DNA of 7,697 nucleotides, taken from contig CAZXOP010000093.1 in NCBI GenBank assembly GCA_964642235.1, positions 1-7,697 on the forward strand, written 5' to 3'. Origin of the DNA: CAYSND01 sp964642235 (GTDB lineage Bacteria > Bacteroidota > Bacteroidia > Bacteroidales > UBA932). The translations under genes and the position numbers were made by a program. Below the pieces are notes generated by a model that worked only from the letters and a program-made list of their open reading frames with translations, was not told the DNA's origin and searched no databases. Each line of letters begins with the position of its first letter. The stretch's first letter is position 1. This document shows positions 1-7,074 of this stretch, piece after piece.

Positions 1-68
1 TGTGCTCTTGTACGATATTGTCCTAAGGGACCACCTTCATCCTGACTTATTCTATCAAAAATATCCAT
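1..68 (-). CDS. Start of a PLP-dependent alpha-oxoamine synthase-like enzyme (partial)
   Basis: Reading leftward from an ATG at 68-66, 22 codons stay open to the window edge. The peptide begins MDIFDRISQDEGGPLGQY. The MDIF start followed by GPLGQY resembles, from memory, the N-terminus of Bacteroidetes fold-type I PLP enzymes annotated as aminotransferase class I/II or as relatives of 8-amino-7-oxononanoate synthase and serine palmitoyltransferase. Those enzymes condense an amino acid with an acyl-thioester. The catalytic lysine and the rest of the protein lie outside the window, so neither reaction nor substrate can be judged. The ATG is 22 nt after the gyrB stop on the same strand with no visible terminator between, so co-transcription with gyrB is likely. 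No Shine-Dalgarno sequence is visible. The reading frame is solid as sequence, but the family call rests on about 20 residues and may be wrong. Confidence 0.5.
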   Translation of the reverse strand, partial: MDIFDRISQDEGGPLGQYRTRA

Positions 69-90
69 ATCTTATAAGGGTTTTTAATTA

Positions 91-2127
91 TTATGCATCA
101 ATATTTGCGTATTTGGCGTTTGCCTCGATAAACTCTCTTCTAGGGGGAACATCATCACCCATAAGCATAGAGAAGACACGGTCAGCCTCAGCCACATTGT
201 CAATAGTTATCTGACGAAGGAAACGGGTAGAGGGATCCATTGTGGTATCTTTAAGCTGCTCTGCGTTCATCTCCCCAAGACCTTTATACCTCTGAACCAT
301 CACATTCGATTCACTCCCTTTTCCTAACTCGGCAATGGCCGCCTTTCTATCCTCCTCAGTCCAGCAATATTTCTCTTCTTTACCTTTCTTACTCTTAACT
401 CTATATAGAGGAGGGGTAGCTATAAAGACATGCCCGTTCTTAATCAAATCGAACATGTGACGGAAGAAGAATGTTAAAATCAATGTGTCAATATGGCTAC
501 CATCGACATCCGCGTCTGTCATTATTATAACTTTATGGTAACGAAGCTTGGAGAGGTTAAGTGCCTTACTATCCTCTTCGGTTCCAATAGTTACTCCAAG
601 TGCAGTATAAATATTCCTTATTGACTCACTCTCGAACACTCTATGTTCCATTGCTTTCTCCACATTTAATATCTTTCCTCTCAATGGCAATATAGCCTGG
701 TATGTTCTATCTCTTCCGTTCTTTGCAGTACCCCCTGCGGAGTCCCCCTCCACTATGAAGAGTTCGCATTTTGCAGGGTCTCTTTCAGAACAGTCGGCAA
801 GTTTTCCGGGGAGTCCGGCTCCTGACATTACAGTCTTTCTCTGCACCATTTCGCGTGCTTTGCGCGCTGCATGTCGTGCAGTAGCAGCCAATACCACCTT
901 CTCTATAATAGTCTTCGCATCTTTAGGGTTCTCTTCAAGGTATGCTTCTAATGCACCTTTAACTGCCTGTGAAACAGCAGCGTCCACCTCACCATTACCT
1001 AGTTTGGTCTTGGTCTGTCCCTCGAACTGAGGCTCCTGAACCTTTACTGAGATTACCGCTGTAAGACCCTCTCTAAAATCGGAGGCATCTATATCAAACT
1101 TTAATTTCTCAAGGAATTTATTCTTCTCTGCATAAGATTTCAGAGTGGTGGTGAGTCCTCTCTTAAAACCTGTAAGGTGAGTTCCCCCCTCGATAGTATT
1201 GATATTGTTTACATAAGAGTGAATATTCTCATTGAAGCCCGAATTATATTGCATCGCCACTTCGATGGGCATTCCTGTCTTATCTGTCTCAAGATAGATT
1301 GGTTTCTCGGTTATTTTCTCTCTCATCCCATCTAAATAGTCCACAAATTCGAGAAGCCCTCTCTCTGAGTAGAACTCTTCGTATTTTACCCCTTTCTTCT
1401 CCTTAACGTCAGAGTTATCCCCGTTTTCATCTAAAATATCTAACTCATTATCGTCAGATTCCTCCACATCTTTAAGGCTAACTCTCTCATCTTGAAGAAT
1501 AAGTCTTACCCCTTTATTAAGGAAAGCAAGTTCTCTGAGGCGTGTAGCTAAAATAGAGTAGCTGAAATTAATCTCCTTGAAAATCTCTCTGTCAGGTGAA
1601 AAAGTGATTATGGTTCCTGTCCTATCGGATCTCCCCTCCTCTTTTACGCTATAGAGTGGAACACCTCTTGAATATTCTTGAACAAATTTCTTCCCTTCTC
1701 TATGGATTTCAGCAGTTAAATGCTCAGAGAGAGCATTAACGCAAGAAACCCCTACTCCATGGAGACCTCCTGAGACCTTATAGCTCCCTTTGTCAAATTT
1801 TCCTCCGGCATGCAGGACAGTCAGAACCACTTCAAGTGCTGATCTCCCCTCTTTTTCATGCATCCCTGTCGGGATCCCTCTACCGTCATCCTCTACAGTA
1901 ACAGAATTATCGCTATTAATGATAACTTTAATATGACTACAATACCCTGCGAGTGCTTCATCAATAGAGTTATCTACAACTTCATATACTAAATGATGTA
2001 ATCCTCTGGAACCTATGTCCCCAATATACATCGAGGGACGTTTCCTAACCGCTTCCAATCCTTCAAGAACCTGGATACTTTCGGCAGAATACTGTTTTCC
2101 TGCCTGCAAAATTTCATTCTCTGTCAT
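91..2127 (-). CDS. gyrB: DNA gyrase subunit B
   Basis: This is the ATPase and Toprim subunit of DNA gyrase, which with GyrA (not in this window) introduces negative supercoils in the cytoplasm. The 678-aa protein is complete. The GHKL ATPase domain fills roughly residues 15-210: E49 matches the E. coli general base Glu42, N53 (VVDNSIDEA) and D81 (EDDGRGIP) bind Mg-ATP, and SGGLHGVG at 119-126 is the glycine loop. The transducer domain carries QTKTKL at 371-376, with K374 matching Lys337. The Toprim domain shows EGDSAGG (460-466), PLRGKILNVE (481-490), DADVDGSH (538-545) and QRYKGLGEMN (612-621). The C-terminal PRREFIEANAKYANIDA is typical of Bacteroidetes GyrB and argues against ParE. The long E. 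coli-type insertion (804-aa form) is absent. An acidic extra segment at about residues 214-249 is unusual. The ATG at 2127 gives the expected N-terminus and lacks a Shine-Dalgarno sequence. A promoter-like box lies 29-36 nt upstream. Confidence 0.98.
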   Translation of the reverse strand: MTENEILQAGKQYSAESIQVLEGLEAVRKRPSMYIGDIGSRGLHHLVYEVVDNSIDEALAGYCSHIKVIINSDNSVTVEDDGRGIPTGMHEKEGRSALEVVLTVLHAGGKFDKGSYKVSGGLHGVGVSCVNALSEHLTAEIHREGKKFVQEYSRGVPLYSVKEEGRSDRTGTIITFSPDREIFKEINFSYSILATRLRELAFLNKGVRLILQDERVSLKDVEESDDNELDILDENGDNSDVKEKKGVKYEEFYSERGLLEFVDYLDGMREKITEKPIYLETDKTGMPIEVAMQYNSGFNENIHSYVNNINTIEGGTHLTGFKRGLTTTLKSYAEKNKFLEKLKFDIDASDFREGLTAVISVKVQEPQFEGQTKTKLGNGEVDAAVSQAVKGALEAYLEENPKDAKTIIEKVVLAATARHAARKAREMVQRKTVMSGAGLPGKLADCSERDPAKCELFIVEGDSAGGTAKNGRDRTYQAILPLRGKILNVEKAMEHRVFESESIRNIYTALGVTIGTEEDSKALNLSKLRYHKVIIMTDADVDGSHIDTLILTFFFRHMFDLIKNGHVFIATPPLYRVKSKKGKEEKYCWTEEDRKAAIAELGKGSESNVMVQRYKGLGEMNAEQLKDTTMDPSTRFLRQITIDNVAEADRVFSMLMGDDVPPRREFIEANAKYANIDA

Positions 2128-2155
2128 CTTCTATTTTGTCTTAATTATAAAGGAA

Positions 2156-2163
2156 CAAAGATA
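2156..2163 (-). promoter_or_regulatory. Candidate gyrB promoter, -7 box TATCTTTG
   Basis: On the minus strand this octamer reads TATCTTTG, an exact match to the Bacteroidetes -7 consensus TAnnTTTG. It lies in the 44-nt gap between the barrel gene and gyrB and predicts a transcript start near 2150, giving a leader of about 20-25 nt. No convincing TTTG is seen around -33, where the sequence is still inside the end of the upstream gene, so the promoter may be weak or conditional. It would let gyrB be expressed independently of the upstream pair. Confidence 0.45.
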
Positions 2164-2171
2164 GTAAATTT

Positions 2172-3965
2172 TTAGAATTTGAGACACATTCCAAGTCCAA
2201 TATTTAGACCATTTTCGAAGTAATTTGGAATATAAAGAATTGATTGATTTAAAAGGTTATTCCCTTCTATGAATAGAGTAAAATTATTGGAAACAACATA
2301 AGAGAGAGAGAGCTTTAAATCTATGAAACCAGGGATTTCATAATAATACTCGGGAAGGAAAACTGTTTGAGTATAAAATGTGGCAATCGAGCTGCGATAA
2401 TACCCTTTGAGTTCGGCTATAAACCTCTCTCTTAGATTATAACGAGCATAAAAATTGAGTTCAAATCGAGGTAAAACAAAGGTTTTAGAGCCACCTAAAA
2501 AAGTATTATGAGGTGTTTGGAAATAGTTATACTTAAAATCGACACCTGATATAAAATCTTTTGACTTAAACTGTAGGTCGAGACCGGTATAAAACTTATC
2601 GGCTTTCTCTAAATATGTGGGTTCTGAAAGGGAACTTCTAAGGTGATTTGTAGAGAAGAAAAGCAGGCATTTCATCCTTTCATAACCACCGTAAAGGTTA
2701 TAGGAGAATTTATCGCTGACTATCCCCCTAAGTCCGAGTGATGAGTTAAAAGGGGTAGATGAGACATGAGAGAAATTAGTCGGTTTGCTATTTACCCAAG
2801 GATTAAAAAGGAGTAAATCTGAATAGTTATTCAACTGATTATTTCCATCTATCTTTAAATATAACCATAGCGACTCTTTAACAGCCTCATAAACAGCAGA
2901 GAGTTTAGGATAGATAGGTGTAATATCTGAATTCCACTGCCTAGCACCTGAAAATTCAACAGAGCCGCCGGAGAAAACCGCTCCCCCCTCTAATGCAAGT
3001 CTGTCAAGCTCATAACGATACTGTAAAGAGAGAGATGCAATATCTCTATAGTCATAATCATTGTTCAGTTTTTCGTTGGCTATTTTATAATCAAACCCTA
3101 TTTTAACTCCCCCTCTATCTCCGGTTCTAAAGATTATGTTACCATTTGCAAGTAGTAAATTCTCACTAAAAATTAAAGGGGAAGCATAGTATAACTTAAG
3201 ATTAGGGAGATCATCAGTATATCTATATTTTAGATAAAAGTCATAGTGAAATAGATCTGATTTGGGCTTTACAGATATCACCCCTATACCTGCATTCACC
3301 ATATTGTATATATGGGAGAGGTTCTCCTTCACAAAATTCCTGCTGATAACATTCGGGAATGTTCCCGGTGCATGAAAATCAAATGGTTTAATACCGTAAT
3401 AGGTATTGTAACCATTTAGGAAATCGAGATCTAAATAGAGTCTCCCTTTTCCCCACTGATATCCCCCTTTGACTCCGATATTGTTTTTCATCCTATCACC
3501 AATTGCTCTATTAAGAGATTCGGTAACTCTATTACTGCTATTTATATCTATAACAGGGAGTTCACCCCAGAATGAGTCGTGGTTAAGGTTAAATGAGAGT
3601 GAAAAACGATTGTTAAGTTTGGGTTGAATATAGATATCCGCCTGTGGCATCCATGGGTATAAAAGGAGGAGACGGGAGTAAAAAACAGGATATTTTATCT
3701 CACCGGGTCGGGTAATGGTGGTAGTGGTCACAGGAGAAAATTCATATAAATCTTTATAAGGTTTATTAAACAGAGTATAGTCGAAGTTTAAATTAAACTT
3801 CATAAGGGAGTCGGCTATCTTAACATCGAGCGGAGATTTATTTATCTCCATTAGTTTCCCTTCATACTCTCTCTTCACTTCCACAGTGGAACTAATCTTC
3901 TGCTGCGCCAACAATGGAAGCTGTAAAAGAAATAATGGAATAAAAAACAATAAAATCCGTTTCAT
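2172..3965 (-). CDS. Plugless TonB-receptor-like outer-membrane beta-barrel protein
   Basis: This 597-aa protein is predicted to sit in the outer membrane; its cargo or function is unknown. A signal peptide is clear: KR at residues 2-3, a hydrophobic stretch to about residue 19, and probable cleavage after A20 (LLA|QQK). No lipobox cysteine is present. After a short periplasmic N-terminal segment with VKREYEG (30-36) and FDYTLFNKPY (61-70), the chain is a long run of alternating hydrophobic/polar strands rich in Tyr and Phe, broken by polar turns. It ends with FIEGNNLLNQ (about 565-574) and a terminal Phe, as in the last strands of TonB-dependent receptors. There is no room for a plug domain and no carboxypeptidase-like N-domain, so it is not a normal TonB-dependent transporter. 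The REYE segment followed by this barrel resembles a Bacteroidetes family that I recall beside long TPR proteins. The ATG is 10 nt after the TPR stop with no promoter box between, so the two genes are probably one transcript. Fold and location are fairly sure; role is not. Confidence 0.85.
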   Translation of the reverse strand: MKRILLFFIPLFLLQLPLLAQQKISSTVEVKREYEGKLMEINKSPLDVKIADSLMKFNLNFDYTLFNKPYKDLYEFSPVTTTTITRPGEIKYPVFYSRLLLLYPWMPQADIYIQPKLNNRFSLSFNLNHDSFWGELPVIDINSSNRVTESLNRAIGDRMKNNIGVKGGYQWGKGRLYLDLDFLNGYNTYYGIKPFDFHAPGTFPNVISRNFVKENLSHIYNMVNAGIGVISVKPKSDLFHYDFYLKYRYTDDLPNLKLYYASPLIFSENLLLANGNIIFRTGDRGGVKIGFDYKIANEKLNNDYDYRDIASLSLQYRYELDRLALEGGAVFSGGSVEFSGARQWNSDITPIYPKLSAVYEAVKESLWLYLKIDGNNQLNNYSDLLLFNPWVNSKPTNFSHVSSTPFNSSLGLRGIVSDKFSYNLYGGYERMKCLLFFSTNHLRSSLSEPTYLEKADKFYTGLDLQFKSKDFISGVDFKYNYFQTPHNTFLGGSKTFVLPRFELNFYARYNLRERFIAELKGYYRSSIATFYTQTVFLPEYYYEIPGFIDLKLSLSYVVSNNFTLFIEGNNLLNQSILYIPNYFENGLNIGLGMCLKF

Positions 3966-3975
3966 AATCTCAATG

Positions 3976-6900
3976 CTATTTTTTTTGATTTATTTTTTTT
4001 AACCTCATATCAACCTGTTCCAACACATCATCACTCTCTTTTTGAGGTTTATACCCCTCTTTTATACTCTTGAATGTTGCCTCCGCCTGTTCCCACTCTT
4101 CGCGTTCTGCAAAAGAGTCCCCAAGGACAATAAAACTCTTTGCAAGCCAATAGCTATGGGGAGTTTTAGAATCAGAGAGGGCATAAACTCTCTCCTCCAC
4201 ACTATTGAAATCTCCTCCGTCATAGGCATCGAGTACCAATAAATAGGCTGCTTCGGCACCTTCGGGGGAGATGGTATTGGAGGCAAGTTTTTGAAGAATT
4301 GGTGTCGCTTCGCTCCTCTTTCCTGTTATAAGCATGGACTTCGCAATAATATAATTTGCCTCGTCTGCAAGGACAGGGGGGAGTTTTTCGGAGGCAAGGA
4401 GGGTATTGGCATTGCTTATTGCACTCGAATACTCTTTATTGTAGTAGTAGGCTCTCATTTTCCCCACCTTAGCCTCAAATTTATTGTTCTCAAGCTTCGC
4501 AATAAGGGAAAGGGTCTCAAATGCTTGTATTGCCTTATCATATTTTTCAAGAGCAAGCGAAATCTTGGCGTAATTCAATGTAGAGAGCTCTGCAAAGGAA
4601 CCCTCTTCCGACTCCATAACCTTCAAATAGGCATCTGCGGCAAGTTCCGGCTTCCCAAGTTTATTTAGGGCTTCACCAAGATAAAAATAAGCCTGGGGGG
4701 TCTTGGCACCATTGGGGTATTTTGCAATAAAGGATTTAAGCGACTTTTGAGCATCATTGTAGTTCCCTGAAAGGAATATCTGTTCGGCAGAGTTAAAGAG
4801 CATCATCTCTTTTTCAGTCACACTCTTACTCTCTCCCCTCCCTATCCTCTCTAAATATGCAAGATATTCTTCCGGCTTATTCAGTATCTGATATATCGAC
4901 TCGATTCCCAAAAGGGCACTCTCAGCCTCTTCTGACATCGGTTTCTTCTCCACTATGGTGCTATAATTTTTCAATGCATCCTCATAATGGGCCATGTTAG
5001 TGTAAATCATTCCGAGCTCTAAAAGAGATTTGGAGTAATAGGTGCTGTCTTTTGTGTTCTGCATTAAAAGATTAAAACACTCTATAGCTTTCTGGTTGTC
5101 GGAGATTTGGACATAAGTTCTACCTAATTCGTAAAGGGATTTGGAATAGAGAAGGGACTGCGGTCTATTGGCTATAATATCATTAAGCATGGTTATCTTC
5201 TTCTCTTCCTTTGCTAAAAGTCCGTATGCAATAGCACCTTGATAAGAGGCATAAATATCATTGGGGGTGTAGCCTCTCCCAATAACCTCATCATATAGTT
5301 CAGCAGCCCTGTCATATTCACGACTCATAAAGTAGCAGTCTGCAAGTCTTGTTTTAGCCTCAGTAGTCATACTCCTTCTATTGGGTGTCATGTCGAGATA
5401 TTGTTTAAAGTATGTCATCGCCTCTGAATAACTTTCACTTTTAAAGTAGGCGTAAGCGAGATTATAAACGGCTGTGGGGTACTCTGCGGATTTAAGAAAA
5501 CTCTTATTATTAATAAGTTCGGTATTGATTTTCACTGACCTTGCAAACTCATTGGCTCTGTAATAGGACTCTGCGCTCCAAAATTTGGTAAGCATAACCA
5601 ATTCATTGTTATAAGCACCGTTGTCTAAGGAGAGTTTAAAACTATTGATGGCACTACGATAGGAAGCGGAGCTAAAGAGCTGCATACCACGGAAGAAGGC
5701 TGCTTTTTGAAGGTTAAGAACCATAGACTGCTTAGGACTTTTAATCCTTGTAAGGGCCTCAATAGCAGACTTGTAGTTTTTATTTAGTAAAAATGCTGTC
5801 CCTATATAGTTGTTAATCTCATCGGATTTGTCAGATGAGGGGTAATCGGTAAGATATTGATTGAAGGGGGCGATATCGGCATTTACATCAAATGCAAGTT
5901 TAGCATAGTTGAAAAGTGCCTCCTCCCTTAAAACTTTATCAAAGTTACATTCCGAAGCTGCTTGAAATGCTTTTAGAGCCTCATGTTTATTTTTAGTTTT
6001 AAGGTAGCTGTTTCCCAAATTAAAATAGGCACTCTGACCGAGAGTATCCTCTTTACTCGCCACTTTTCCAAATTCGTTAATGGCAGAGAGATACCCTTCG
6101 AGTGTGTAAGAGACTATGCCTGCAAAATAGTTATCCTTTCTGGAGAGGTGAGCTCCTGAGGTGGTATAGATATCTAAATATTTTTTTGCCTCTTTGGTCT
6201 TACCACTTGCAAAATAGGCTTCTGATAAGATTCTCGAGATTCTAACTTTGTAATCCCCGGTAAGGTCTTCAGAGAGAGCGGTTCCCTCTGTTATCACATA
6301 GTCATAATATTTTAGCATGAAATGAGATTCAACTAAATAATACCTTGAGAAGAGAGAATAGCGATCATCCTTTACTAAACGGTTAAAGAGAAGTATTGAC
6401 TTATCAAACTCTCTGTTAATGTAATAGATATAAGCCAAATAGTATATAGAAGAGGGTGTGAACTTATGCTGTGGCATGGCGACAAGTTGTTCAAACCCGT
6501 TGGTGGCTTCTCTGTTTTTTCCCACCCTCATATCGCAATAGGCGTGATTGAAGGAGTATTCCAGCTTTTCATCTCTCTGCAGGTGTTTCTTCTCTACTCC
6601 GTCCATAATATGGAGAGCGCGAGAGTAATCATTTTTTCCGAAGTAGTATAAGGAGTGATGAAATTTCAAACTTGATAGCTCAGGAGAATAAGGGTACTCC
6701 CTCTCAAAAGCCTCCACCCTTGCATCCATATTGGGTCTTTCGAGTTTTATTGCACAGTGAACTCCCATTGCCTCAAGGCGGGATTTCTGGAGTCTTCCGA
6801 TATTGGGATAATTCTTGGTCAGGGTTGAGATCTCCTCTTCGGCAGAAGAGTACAAATCATTGTCCACTAACTCTTTAATCTTTTGAAACTGTTTGTCGAA

Positions 6901-6996
6901 GAGATTGTATTCTTGGGCGTTGAGATGATTACCGAGGAGGGTAAAGATAAAGACTGCAAGTGTAGTCATTACCCGTTGTATATTGATATTTCTCAT
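3976..6996 (-). CDS. Large exported tetratricopeptide-repeat protein
   Basis: The 1006-aa protein starts with a signal peptide (hydrophobic core about 9-22, probable cleavage LNA|QEY after residue 27, no lipobox), so it is predicted to act in the periplasm, perhaps next to the outer membrane. Nearly all of the remainder is helical TPR-like repeats. Clear ones lie near residues 183-209, 323-349 (AYFNLGNSYLKTKNKHEALK), 507-535, 547-573, 619-646, 657-686, 768-795 and 806-830. The C-terminal block around 948-980 (YWLAKSFIVLGDSF, then a last helix pair) matches my recollection of a conserved ending in long Bacteroidetes TPR proteins. No catalytic motif is visible, so a scaffold or protein-interaction role is the likely one. 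It is the first gene of the minus-strand cluster and is followed 10 nt later by the barrel gene. It is divergent from ftsE. CpoB/YbgF of Proteobacteria is a periplasmic TPR division protein, but it is far shorter and no homology is claimed. The last codons contain two A8 runs. Confidence 0.9.
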   Translation of the reverse strand: MRNINIQRVMTTLAVFIFTLLGNHLNAQEYNLFDKQFQKIKELVDNDLYSSAEEEISTLTKNYPNIGRLQKSRLEAMGVHCAIKLERPNMDARVEAFEREYPYSPELSSLKFHHSLYYFGKNDYSRALHIMDGVEKKHLQRDEKLEYSFNHAYCDMRVGKNREATNGFEQLVAMPQHKFTPSSIYYLAYIYYINREFDKSILLFNRLVKDDRYSLFSRYYLVESHFMLKYYDYVITEGTALSEDLTGDYKVRISRILSEAYFASGKTKEAKKYLDIYTTSGAHLSRKDNYFAGIVSYTLEGYLSAINEFGKVASKEDTLGQSAYFNLGNSYLKTKNKHEALKAFQAASECNFDKVLREEALFNYAKLAFDVNADIAPFNQYLTDYPSSDKSDEINNYIGTAFLLNKNYKSAIEALTRIKSPKQSMVLNLQKAAFFRGMQLFSSASYRSAINSFKLSLDNGAYNNELVMLTKFWSAESYYRANEFARSVKINTELINNKSFLKSAEYPTAVYNLAYAYFKSESYSEAMTYFKQYLDMTPNRRSMTTEAKTRLADCYFMSREYDRAAELYDEVIGRGYTPNDIYASYQGAIAYGLLAKEEKKITMLNDIIANRPQSLLYSKSLYELGRTYVQISDNQKAIECFNLLMQNTKDSTYYSKSLLELGMIYTNMAHYEDALKNYSTIVEKKPMSEEAESALLGIESIYQILNKPEEYLAYLERIGRGESKSVTEKEMMLFNSAEQIFLSGNYNDAQKSLKSFIAKYPNGAKTPQAYFYLGEALNKLGKPELAADAYLKVMESEEGSFAELSTLNYAKISLALEKYDKAIQAFETLSLIAKLENNKFEAKVGKMRAYYYNKEYSSAISNANTLLASEKLPPVLADEANYIIAKSMLITGKRSEATPILQKLASNTISPEGAEAAYLLVLDAYDGGDFNSVEERVYALSDSKTPHSYWLAKSFIVLGDSFAEREEWEQAEATFKSIKEGYKPQKESDDVLEQVDMRLKKINQKK

Positions 6997-7014
6997 ATAT
7001 TGTCAATAAAAAGA

Positions 7015-7022
7015 CAAATTTA
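7015..7022 (-). promoter_or_regulatory. Candidate promoter of the TPR-barrel(-gyrB) operon, -7 box TAAATTTG
   Basis: The minus strand reads TAAATTTG, an exact TAnnTTTG match, starting 26 nt upstream of the TPR gene ATG. It predicts a transcript start near 7009 and a leader of only about 12 nt, with no Shine-Dalgarno sequence. The region about 20 nt further upstream is A-rich and has no clear -33 TTTG. Confidence 0.5.
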
Positions 7023-7044
7023 GCAATAAAACCTTTATTTTTCT

Positions 7045-7052
7045 TATTTTTG
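7045..7052 (+). promoter_or_regulatory. Candidate ftsE promoter, -7 box TATTTTTG
   Basis: TATTTTTG matches TAnnTTTG exactly and ends 22 nt before the ftsE ATG. The predicted start near 7058 leaves a leader of about 16 nt. The only -33-like sequence is a weak TTTA at 7019-7022, which overlaps the opposing promoter's box. The setting is AT-rich, so a chance match is possible. Confidence 0.45.
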
Positions 7053-7074
7053 TCATTATTATTATGCCAAAACT

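Noticed and set aside
2..214. Open frame of 70 codons on the plus strand at the left edge
   Set aside because: It is antisense to the conserved gyrB C-terminus and to the next minus-strand gene, and starts with GTG at the edge with no context.
755..1030. Open frame of 91 codons on the plus strand opposite gyrB
   Set aside because: It lies wholly antisense to conserved gyrase codons (transducer and Toprim region), has no recognisable domain and no promoter; it is a by-product of the gyrB codon pattern.
2128..2171. Possible transcription terminator between the barrel gene and gyrB
   Set aside because: No stem with a GC-rich arm is visible; the T-rich tracts alone do not support a terminator.
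3783..3801. Perfect 9-bp inverted repeat GAAGTTTAA/TTAAACTTC with a 1-nt centre, inside the barrel gene
   Set aside because: It encodes F-N-L-N-F in the coding frame, is AT-rich and lies within a gene with no regulatory context; a chance palindrome is the simplest reading.
4062..4286. Open frame of 74 codons on the minus strand in another frame of the TPR gene
   Set aside because: It overlaps the well-supported TPR coding frame on the same strand and shows no motif or upstream signal of its own.
4291..4668. Open frame of 125 codons on the plus strand opposite the TPR gene
   Set aside because: The translation is Cys-rich without a family resemblance, and it is antisense to clear TPR repeats with a signal-peptide-led, complete reading frame.
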